A DNA stretch of 64,000 nt from positions 29,489,193 to 29,553,192 of the forward strand of contig JAFMSR010000015.1 in the NCBI GenBank assembly GCA_022818135.1. The letters are read 5' to 3'. The notes below the pieces were generated by a model. It worked only from the letters and a program-made list of their open reading frames with translations, had not been told where the DNA came from and searched no databases. This document shows positions 13,001-25,000 of this stretch, in pieces (the first letter of the stretch is position 1; every line of letters starts with the position of its first letter). Position numbers and translations under genes: made by a program. The stretch comes from Saxidomus purpurata (lineage: Eukaryota > Mollusca > Bivalvia > Venerida > Veneridae).

Positions 13001-16000
13001 AAACAGTTTAGTTAATGTTGATGGAACTTGGCAGGGATGTTCCTTGCATGAAGCTCTACCAAACTCATTAAAAAAATCCATTCTATGTAGAACTGCGGTT
13101 GCCATATCAGGGCTCGACTTAGGACTGAAAACTTGATTGGACCTTCGGTCCACCTCATCTAGACTTCACTTGGCCCGAGGTCAACTGACCTGGACCAAAA
13201 TATTTGTATCATAAAACTATTAATTCACTATGCAAAAACATGTTTAAAAATAACGTGACTTAGTGGAGTTTTGAGTGAAAATATCGATCGCGGGACTATC
13301 GCGTTTCTCTTCGTATTTCTGAGGGACTTTTTATACTCATGTAATTAAAATGTTGATAAAATACACCTGTAAAAGCGATCTGTTACAATTAGATTCTTTG
13401 AATCCCAAGGATTGATTCACACATCGCTGCCGCGGTATTCGCGTTTTTGATATCATCGTTTCAAAAAATTATTTTTATCTGAACCTCAATGTATATGTGA
13501 AATATTTATTTCCGTGAAATAACCGCCGTAATTGGTCAATGTTTATGCCAATAAATTTGAATTTGAATTGTTTATTTTCCACTGTGCATTTGTCACTCGT
13601 GGTAGGTGTGAAAAATATGGCCTGTCATAAAGGATGACAAAATTAACTCTTTCAATTTTGAAATTGTTTGCAAGTCCAAGCTATGAGATACCACTGATTG
13701 ATGAAAGCAAAACTTATTTCTCTACATTAAGTAGTTCCGAATGTTGTTTTTTAAAACAAACTACCGGAATAATTTGATCTGTTTGTTACAAAATCGTCCA
13801 GTTTCAGCGTGTCCGTATTTCCTTTGCCATTTTTGTGCTCTTTTTCAGCAACTGTGACAGTCGATTTTTCAGTAACATTTTCTTATTTCATTTAAATGAA
13901 TGACCCCCCAACCCCCAAAACCCCCCAAACGCGATATTTCTCCGTACTCAAGTCCCTCCAAGTTCTAGTCACGCTATTTGGCGCGATTGGAGGTGTATAA
14001 AACTCTATTTCATTGTTATAGATGGGTGTCGGTGACAAATCGAAAGGCGTTTTAATTTGTTCTAAAACCCTGACACAAAGATTTGTGCCTTGTCTCTCTT
14101 TTTGATGTGGACCGCGGACCAGCTTATGGACGGTCAGTTGGACCGTGGGCTTTTTAACTGGACACGGGCCAACGGTCCAGTGCTAAATCGAGCCCTGCAT
14201 ATCAACCAATAGGAAAAACATTAAAAATTTTCTTGTCACAAACCATTGTCCCAGGGCTTAGATATTTGGCATGTACTATTGTGTAATCCTCTACCAAGTT
14301 TGTTGAAATCGTGTCTCAGGGATAAAAATTGGCCCCACCCAGGGGTCACTTGTTTTACACGGAAATGTATAAGAAAATTCTTGTCAGAAACCAGAGGACC
14401 TAGAGCTAAGTGTACCAAATTTGTTCAAATCTTATCAAAAACATGAGGCGGTGGAGTCAGAAACTTGGTCACCAGGTCAAAAGAAAGGATAAGTTTGTGA
14501 AAACTGAATCACCACATTGTGTTTAGAGAGATTATTGTTATATACTTTCATCATATTCAAATCTGTTTGCCAATGTGTAGAATGTGCGGCTGAAAAAAGT
14601 ATGTCACTCTTGTACATGAAGTTTTGTTTGTCTGAAACCGTTTGTCCGATACTGCAGAACAGTTTCATTATTATGTTTCTTGATTGACTTTATCAAAATT
14701 GTTTAACCAGTGGATTTGTTACTTTAATATAACAAGCTTAACCATGTGATCACTCTTTTTTACAACCATTGCATTAAAGTTTGCAAGTTTGCAAGAAAAT
14801 ATTTTATACTTACAATTTATTATGTACTGGGGTGTTTTGTGATGTCTCTGTCACATTGTCCTAAATGAACTATACTTCTAATGTTTTTGTATTTGTAAGG
14901 CAGATACAGGGGAAGCCTGGAACCTGTGTGTTGCGCAGTCTATCCATATACACAACAGTAGTGGTCACACAAGGCAAGTGACTGCGTAATACAGGCTTTT
15001 TAGCATTGAGTTTTGGCTCTCTCAGTTATCTAAAAGGTCAGGGGGTGGAGGGGCGGGGGCATAGATAATATTTTGAACAGCTGCTTCATCATTTTCAATT
15101 TCAACTACTGGTATCTCATCCACTGGTATTATTTTAGGGTCACTTGATTGTAATTCAGCAAATAAAAATTTACCTGACACATGTTTTGGATGCAGGTATG
15201 AAGAATAAGATGGAACCACCAGTGATGGTTTGTAGTCATATGTGTATGGTGTAAATGTAGCACCATCAATGTGACTTGAAAAGTTGTCCTCTATCTCAGA
15301 TGCCAAGTCTTTCAAGTTTGGACATGAACGTGACAAAACATCTCTCCTATCAAGAACTAGAAACATTTTGTACTCGAGGTTTTTGTATTTTGTCAAGTCA
15401 GGACAGGAGCTGGATAATGGCACCTCGTAATTGGTGGTCTTTGTTAAGTTTATTCCCATTCTTGACTTGATCTACTTGTAATCTATAGTTTCAGGACATT
15501 TAACAATTATGCCAACAGCTGAACCAATGATTCCCTAATCAGACTCCAATAAGTTGGTCATGAAATGACAGCTTGTCAGGATGTTTAGATGATTGCTACT
15601 CTGCAGTGTGATCTCTAGATGGAAGAATTTTCCATAATGGCATCGACATAAATCTCTAGCATGAATCTTTGGTTTTCACTTTAATCTCTGGATTTTTACT
15701 TCAGCGAGGTCTTTGGATTTCTCTGTAATCTCTCAATTGTTATTTCAGCAAAGGCTTTGTTTTTCTCTGTAATCTCTCAATTGTTATTTCAGCAAAGGCT
15801 TTGTTTTTTCTGTAATCTCTCAATTGTTATTTCAGCAAAGGCTTTGTTTTTTTTCTGTAATCTCTCAATTGTTATTTCAGCAAAGGCTTTGTTTTTCTCT
15901 GTAAACTCTCAATTGTTATTTCAGCAAAGGCTTTGTTTTTATCTGTAAACTCTTACGATTGTTATTTCAGCAAAGGCTTTGTTTTTTTCTGTAATCTGTC

Positions 16001-19000
16001 AGTTGTTATTTCAGCAAAGTCTTTGTTTTTCTCTGTATTCTCTCGATTGTTATTTCAGCAAAGGCTTTGTTTTTATCTTTAATTTTTCGATTGTTACTTC
16101 ATCAAATTCGTTGGATTTCACTGTAATCTCTTGGTTGTAACTCCATCAAATTCTTTGGATTTCACTGTAATCAACCTTGGTTGTAACTTCATCAAATTTT
16201 TTGGATTTCATGGAGGTGTCTGAAGCGTAAATGTTCAAAATTAAGTGAGTTGTCTGGCTTTCAGTTTCTCTGGATTAGCTCAGATCTTATGATGATCTGA
16301 TTCAATTCTTGTGACGAGCAATCTGTTTATCCTCTTGTTCTCTAGATGTTACCCTCTTGGTTAAATGAAATTTCTCTGGATTAAAAGTGATCTGTATAAT
16401 GGCACTGTGATTTAACTGAGGGTCATCTTATAGATCACACTATTTTATGATATCTGATTACTTTAAAAATAATTTGATTTGGTCAGATCAGCACATAGTT
16501 CAAGTTGTCCCAGATTTGAGATGGCGGATTATGCCGAAATAAATTAATACAGTGTTAATGTATGTTTGTTATCTGTCGTATCTTTAGGTTCCAAATTGCT
16601 GCACAATGATTTATCCTCGTTTTTATATGTGTAAAATCCAAATAAATGCAATAGAATCTGTAATTGCCTCAACTGCCTGCTCCATGTTATGTCTTTTACT
16701 TATTATAATAATTCCATCTTGGTTCATTTCCTGCTATCTAAATGTTTGTGTTCTTTTTTGTGAAACCATGTATTTTGTTTGTCCATAGTATATTATATGA
16801 TATTTATTATATAGCGAGAAGTATTCAGAATATACTGTCTGTATACACAGGTTTGTCTGTTATGTAGTTTAGTTTCCCATAAATAAATAGGTAACAAACA
16901 TCAGTAAAAGATTGAAGAACGTGTGGAATCTGACAAAACTGTAAATCCTTCCTTCTGTAAATACTTTCTTCTGTTCAGCATCACTATGTGTTCATGTGTG
17001 ATGAAACAAGAATACGAATTGCATCTTATAATAAATGTTTTGTCTTGTGACTGAGTATAAGCATTTTGTATTGTGCATAAATATTTATCTGGCATTCTCA
17101 TTCTTTGCCAATATTTTCCAACAGTGAAAAGTTGTTGTTGTTTAGATTGATGGCTGTGTAAGTTTCAGACATAGATAATTAATTTACAGACATCATACTG
17201 AATGTTTGGTGGGTGGGGGAGTATTTAAAAAAAAAAAAATTGAAATGTATTTGTACAAAAGAAATTAGTGCATTGTATCAATGAAAATGATGCAGGAATC
17301 AATAATGTGCTCAATTAATGGCTTTAATTGTGCCACCAATGAACATGGTAATGAATAGTTTAGTCTTGAATCAGCCAATCTAATTTATTGAAAAATCATA
17401 CATGTTTGTATATTTGATATTAAATACAAAGTGTTTCAGATATATTCAATATATCTGCATATATGTTATAAGTTATATAGATTCTTGACAGGGTATATGG
17501 CTTCATATAGCCTGTTTTAATTGATTTAACCCAATCCATCAGGTATCAAGCAAATTTGCTATTACTAAAAAAAAAGTTAAAAAGAAAATAGAAGAAATCT
17601 GCTCTGGAACTTGATTTGTTCATTAAAGTGACATTATGCGCATCTTACTGCACATAGTGTTTTTTGAAAAAAAATTTTATAATTGCAACTTTTTTGTAAA
17701 TGCATAAATGAGAGAATTAATGATTATGCCAGATTAGTATGAAACTGGTCCTTTAGATATAAAAGAATTGGACTGAAAAAAACAAATATGATTGGGTATT
17801 TTCCATCTTGGTACAGATTTCAGCAGTGAGAATGGAAGCAACTGCATGCAGTTGTTCTTTTCTTAAATTGACCTCCCAGCCAAATAAGAAAGTCAAATTT
17901 GGAATTTATTTATTCCAATACTAGGGAAAGAGTTCTGGTCAGTATTGGGTTAAAAGCTATTATTTCCAATATTTTGTAATTCATACCATTTTTAGCTGGA
18001 TTGTTACTTGAAAAAAATGCTCAAAAATGTTCAACCTTTTAATCCTTCAAATTTGTCCAAAAAACCTTTATATCAACTCTAAATGACAAATGAGACAAAT
18101 TCAGATTGTACCGCCTTGATGTTCTTTGGAGTGAAGTACAACTCATGCCTGGGATTTCCTGGATTCTGCCGTTGTTTAAGTTGATTGATGTTGTATTGAT
18201 TTCCCTGCCAACCGACAGGGCCCTTTGAATTTATGATACATTCCAATACAAAATGAATTCTTATAGCACCTGAAAAGGTTATACCAAGTATTGATAATAA
18301 TAGCACTATTTTATGCCAAGAAACTAGAGGTATCACTGGACGTGATGAATACCCTGTCATAATGATCGCTGCCTGTCGGCTGGAGCCAGGCAGGCAGGCA
18401 GGGACCGAGGGAGACAGGACTATAATAAAATCTTTGCTTGAAGGATTTTAAAATAGCACACATATCTAGCACTCAAGAGATATTACAGGCAAAAACCCAC
18501 ATCCCTCCTAGAGGCGACGTTCAGTCTTGTACTCTGCAGGTTATGAAAATAACTAGTGCATACCATTGATGTTTGGACTCTAACTTTTCATATTGAAATT
18601 TTAAAATAATTAAATTAATTTTAGCACAGAAATACATGTCGCGGAAACTTTTATAGCTCAAAGGAAGGTCATATTAGAGTAAGGTAATGGTTCCTCTATG
18701 TCCCCATATATACACATTCGTGTCCGGACTGTAACTCTGTCATGCTTGAAGGATTTTAAAATAATATGGCACAAATGTCTAGCACATCAAGACGATGTGT
18801 CGCGTGCATGACCCACATCCCTACCTCAAAGGTCAAGGTCACACTTAGAGTTTATAGGTAATGGAATCCTGTATATATGCACACATTTGTGTCCGGACTA
18901 TAACTTTATTATGCATTGAAAGATTTTAAAATAACTTGTGCACAAATGTCTAGCACATCAAGAGGATGTGTCGCGTGCAAGACCCACATCCCTACCTCAA

Positions 19001-22000
19001 AGGTCAAGGTCACACTTAGTGTTTAAAGTAATGGAATACTGTATGCATGATTACTCTGTCATGCATGGAAGGATTTTAAAATTACATAGCACATTTATTG
19101 AGCACATGGAGAGGACACAGACTGTGAGGCACCTCTTTCGGGGGCATTCGTCACTTGGGAGGGACAGCTCTTGTTTTGTATGATTATTATGCGAGTTTCA
19201 AAATGTTCAACCTTTTTTTGCTTTGGATATTGAACCAGTGTAACTATAAAACATGAACAAATGCATTGCGTATTTGTTCTTTGTAGTTACATATCATGAA
19301 AGGATTAAATGCTAATGGTATGAAGTTAAGTTTACTGATTTGGCCAGTTTGGCAGGAAATAAGGAATCCAGTGTAGCTCCATATACTTGTAATGGTGGAT
19401 AAAAGAACTTTGTGAATATTAAAGCTTATTTGTGTTGGTGAGCAAGAATTGACAAAACTGTAGAGCGACATTCAGTTTTATACTCTGCAGTGAAAATAAA
19501 TATTGATACTACCTGTATTGATGTTTACTCTCATTTATATGAACATTCCAAAGTTAATCATTAATTTAGAAATACATCTATTTTCTGTATATAGTTCAGA
19601 CCAGACTAGTTAGGTTCACACTTCCTGTTTATGATTATACTAATATGACTAATCAGCTTATGACAACTTTAAATTCACATATTAACTCTTAAATGCAGTT
19701 TTTAGCTATGACTGATTAAAACAATTTGTAGATTTAGTTGGCAGGACACTATGAATCAGTCGTAGCTGGTAACGCAAGGGAGCTTGTAGCTTTGGTTAGC
19801 AGTTTTGCATGCAAGGTACTATCATGGACATATCTACACTAGACCACGTATGATTTGTTGATTCTCAAACATTCCAAATTCATATCTTTCAGGGGTGCTC
19901 TATGACAGTCAAGTAACTGATTAGCTTCTCTACTTTCTGATTTAAGATCAAATTATGCCACTCTTATTTGACTTTGAAAATTTGGTTTAATTTTAGCATG
20001 CAAAAGGCTTGTCGGATGTACTTGAATCTCTAGGACCACTTAGTAGGGTGATGTTCTACCACCTGAGCTACCCTACTGCTAGCAATATTTCAGGGCTCCC
20101 ATTCATAATTAATTTAGGTACTATAGACAGCTGATGTGAAAGGACTTCATGCTGTTTCCATAAAATTACAGTTTTCTAGTTTATATCTTGAATAGTTATT
20201 AGCATTTTATTTAGCTGTTCAATATTGTTAAATAGGGTTGTTATTATTGACATTGTTTATTGTATTTACAGTCGAGACATTTGCTGATCACATATTTGAT
20301 CTTAAATGCGTTTTTTTATTGAAAGGTAGTGCTAGTACCTTTTTAGGAGGGTAGACAGGAATGTGCTGTACCAGATATTAGCTACCATCAATACCTCATA
20401 GTGATTCAATAACTGAAAGTTGACATTCTGCAATAATAAAGACAACGTCTAGAATGTGTGTCTTAATACCCTTTTTAAACATATAATTTTATGTAACTAA
20501 TATTTCATTGTTATTTGCATAAGTTATTATTATGCCTTCTATCCAAGGGGTATATTATTTTGCAAATGTTATTAGGTTAGTCCAATGGTTGGTCAGGTCT
20601 GTCTGTCAGTAGACCAGACCTTGTCTGACCAATAACTAGAGAACATTTTTGCCTAGGTTCTTCAAAACTTGTTAGGGTGGTTGGAAATGTCAAGTAGATG
20701 AGCCCTATTGATTTTGAGATCAAAGTCTAGGTCCCAGTGACCTTCAGTGGAAAAAACTTGACTGATCAATATCTTGAGAATGCAGTGACTAAAGTGTCTT
20801 TGAACTTTGTAGGTAGGTTGGTCATGACCAGTAGATGACGCCTATCAATTTCAGCTTAACAGGTCTGAGGTCAAGGTCACAGTGACCTTTAACAGAATTT
20901 CCTTATTGGCTGCGGTCAGGGAGGGGGATGGGGGTTAGGGTGAGTAAACCTTTGATAAACATCTCTTGTTTAAGTATTTGTTTGTCATAGTATATACTGG
21001 ATGTGTTATTACCTTACAGGCGTCTGGTAGTGACATGGAGGCAGAGCTATCATGTGGTCTGGTCAAAGGTCATGCCTATAGTGTAACAGCTGTGAAGAAG
21101 ATCAAGCTTGGAACAGGACTGTTCTCAATATTCGCACGAGATTTCCTACAGATGGTTAGATGCCGTAACCCTTGGGGTGGTACAGAATGGAAAGGGGCAT
21201 GGAGTGATGGGTAAGTAAATGTAGAAACAGGGATGAAATTATAACATTAAGTAGTGAAGAATTCCAGATTAATGCAATTGAAGCAAAGTAAACATACTGG
21301 TATGTTTGTAAAAATATACTTTATTGGTTTCAATCCAACGGGTTTGCAGCTTCTCAGAGAGAGTTTCTACTATGTGAATAAATTTTGTCATTTTAAGAGA
21401 TTTTTACAATGATGAACAGTAGTTTAAATGTTGGAGTAAGATAAAAAAATTGTGTAGTTCATAGATAGTGACTGAATGGTATTGGAGATGTATTCTAAAG
21501 TGTTTATAAATGGTTTTCAACCATTTTTGTATTTAGGTCAGCAGAATGGAACAAGGTTAGTGACAGCCAGAAGAAGGATCTGGGACTGACATTTGATGAC
21601 AACGGAGAATTCTGGTACGTGGTAAATCCATAATTTTCATATCTCAGACATTCAGCATAAAAATCATACATTCAGTGTAGGATTTATGTTTTTAATGACA
21701 CTTGGCCTTCAATTCTAAGTGTCTGTTCTAAATGTTCACTCACAACTAGTTCAGTTATTTGAATATACTTAAAATTAGTTTTCGTTTTTCTTTTTTTGTA
21801 CATGAATGTATAAATTTTTTTTTTTATTTTGGCTGAATACAGGAACTGTTATATGCTTTATAAAAAAGTTTGTTTTTAGGACAGCTGTTAAAAGTGATAG
21901 GTTTCCTTTATAAACTTTCTTGGAAGAAAATATAAGATATTCTAACACAAGCGGCTGCTTTTCGTATATAAAAATATAGGGAAAGCCTGTATTTTATTTT

Positions 22001-25000
22001 ACGATAAAATACAGCACGTTTTTCCAAGGACAATGTGCCTTAAATGATGTAACGATGTGATGTATGTAAACAAGTGTGTCCAATAGTATCTCACGTTTTA
22101 AGGTTACAATGATGTACTACTATGCGTTAAATGAAGTTCGGGATTGTTTTCAAAGAAAATAACGTGTAAGAATCAAAATAATAAATTGTTCCCTATATTT
22201 TATCGTTGAATAAAATACAGTCCGTCATTTGGATACGTAAAATTAAATCACTCGTTCTGCGCACTTGTGATTTAATTACTATGCATCCAAATTTCTGACT
22301 ATTTTATTCAACGATAAAATACAGGGAGGCATTTATTATTTCTTAAATATATAACACTATATGAAATTGTATTTTTCATGTTTGTTTCAGGATGGCATAT
22401 ATTATTTCTTAAATATACAACACTATATGTAATTGTATTTATCATGTTTGTTTCAGGATGTCATATGAAGATTTCTGCCATTATTTCACTAGCATGGACA
22501 TCTGTCACATGATCAACATGTCCTTCTTCTCCTTCAAGAAAACATGGCGGGAAGAGAAGGTGAATGGTATATGGAAGAAACCAGACCGGGCAGGTGGTTG
22601 TGGGAATCACTCAACATTCCTTAATAACCCTCAGGTGAGTCATGTATTCAGATGAATTTGCTAGTTAAAGTAATGTCTATTTTACTTCACTGTAGTTTCT
22701 TCAGTTTCTTAGTAATTCTTGAAGCAGTGAAAAGTATTTAGGTTAAACTACTGGCCCTCTTACACAAACCACTGTTTCAGTTTCTTGCCATGTGTCACTG
22801 CTGATGTCATCTTCTCTATTACCTCCATTCAGGTGTGTAGCACTGAGTCCTTCAGGTCAAATACTCCATCCCTCTACATACATGTATATTATTTGTCAAA
22901 GGTGATACATGTTTTCACTGTAAGGAAATTTATTATTTACCTATAACTATTCTGTCAAAAATACAGCCTTTATTCAACCATCAACAATCACATGACCTAT
23001 AACGTTGCTTCCTTGACTGGGTCATTACTCTTTTACGATGACGCCAATAAAATAAAGTTGCCACAATGCATATTTCGCCCAAAAAAAGGATTTTCTTAAT
23101 CTTTTGCTTAAAATTATTTTATTTTGTTTATTTGCCCAGATTCATGTAAAGGTTTATTAGGTTTTGTAGTATATACCAATGCCGGTGGCCCCGATTGGCT
23201 CCCCTCCCCATCCGCTTGTATGATCCAACCTGCTTGAGCAACCGGATTCTGGATCACGTTACTATACTAATAACCCTAATGTATTTTTCACTATATAATT
23301 ACAGTATGTATTTTTCACAATATGTATTTTTCACTATTACAGTATGTATTTCTCACTTTTACAGTATGTATTTTTCACTATAATTACAGTATGTATTTTT
23401 CACTATTACAGTATGTATTTTTCACTATTACAGTACATATTTGACATAACAGAAGATGAGGATGAGATAATGCTCTCGTTAGAGCAACAGGATAAACGTG
23501 TGGATAAGGGCAAGGATAACTACACCATAGGATTTGCTGTCCTTAGGGTAAGACTTGTTGTGTTACCACCAAGAGTGATTACGTTTGTTACAAATTATAT
23601 TTTGCACATATCAACAAAATATTGACGATTCGATGAATACTTTGGATAATTTTTTTAGGCGTTATTGTATGCCAAAAAGACATCGAAGCCGTCTGAAAAT
23701 GAAACTTATTTACATTTGATTGAATATGACTAATATCTTTGTTTTCCTTTTAGAACTGTACTTTAATGCTTTTGTAAATATTGACTAAGTTACATGTTAA
23801 ACCATCATGAAATATATTTTCACAATGATCAAGTTAATTTAACTTCACGAAAGTAGTTTGAATGACGGCAGTTAAAGCATGCGCTGATCTTTTCCCACAA
23901 AACCCCAGCCTAAACATGTCAAAGTTTTCCCAAGATATTTGCAAGAAAGTATTTTTGTTATTAGTATTTATTTGCCCAAAAGTACTGGATTCAGCTTGTG
24001 TTTGTGTTCATAACTTACGTCTTTTTAAATCTATTGACAAGGATACATTGCCTCTGTGATTTATTTTAGACTGACGTAAATAGAAAGTACCGGATGCATG
24101 ATCGAATGGACCGTGTGTCTTCAGGACCATTTGTTCTGTCAAGGAGTGTATTTAACCGAGTGAAGTTGACACGAGGACGTTACTGTATCATTCCTTCAAC
24201 CTTTGACCCGGGCCAGATCGGAGACTTTGTACTGAGGATATATGCCAGTACCAGCATTAACTTGATGTAAGTGAGGATTTAACTCTTGCCTGCTGGTGGC
24301 AATGAATCAAATGTTTGTGACCAGTGCAGATCATGATCAGCCTGAACATTTGTCAAAACATTTTTACTGAGCATCCCTGTAAACAAGTAATGGTATTGTC
24401 CAAATTGAAAGATGGACAAGTCCATTTTAGAAATTAGGCAGGGCTCTGGTTATAGAGGTAATAAAATGATATCCTTAACATATGTCAAGAACCAATGGCA
24501 GCCACCAGACTGAACTGCCTGTAATGGTGAATATTACAATATCAACACAGCACTGGTATGTGAAATAACGCTATGTACAATGTATTTCTGAAACTATCAT
24601 ACACTTCTATTTTGATTTTGGTTAGACTTCTTACTTTCTGAAAAATATTGATATAAACAACATACAGACAGATAAGGACAAATAAGGAATAACTAATTAT
24701 ATGTACAAGTAGTTATAAAAATACCCCTATTCTACTGCCAATTTGCTTAGCTGCTTACAGATATGAGTGTAATTTGAGAGTATGTTTGTTTTGTACAGAG
24801 AGCTGATATATGAGGAGCCACAGCCTGGTTCTTGTTGTGGATTTGCCAGAAAAAGGTCCAAGATTGCTGCAACCCAGATCACAATGGTAAAGGCGGATGG
24901 ACTCGAGCCACAGGATAGGGGTTCAAGTAAGTAATTTCGCAAGGCTAGCTCTGGTAGTAGCCGATACCAAATTAGAAGCAAAAATGTCAAATTGGCTTAA

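Noticed and set aside
14899..14972. Possible extra calpain exon with an AG|GCAAGT donor
   Set aside because: Its three translations show no similarity to the missing protease core and one is the wrong phase; the GC donor match is likely chance.
15757..15948. 63-codon plus-strand frame
   Set aside because: Translation of the 43-46-base minisatellite.
17935..17975. EFWSVLG, similar to the calpain NEFWSAL motif
   Set aside because: Followed at once by a stop, with no calpain-like residues on either side.
23195..23625. Two overlapping frames rich in YFSL repeats
   Set aside because: They arise from the acceptor-like microsatellite; only the part from 23434 is a calpain exon.
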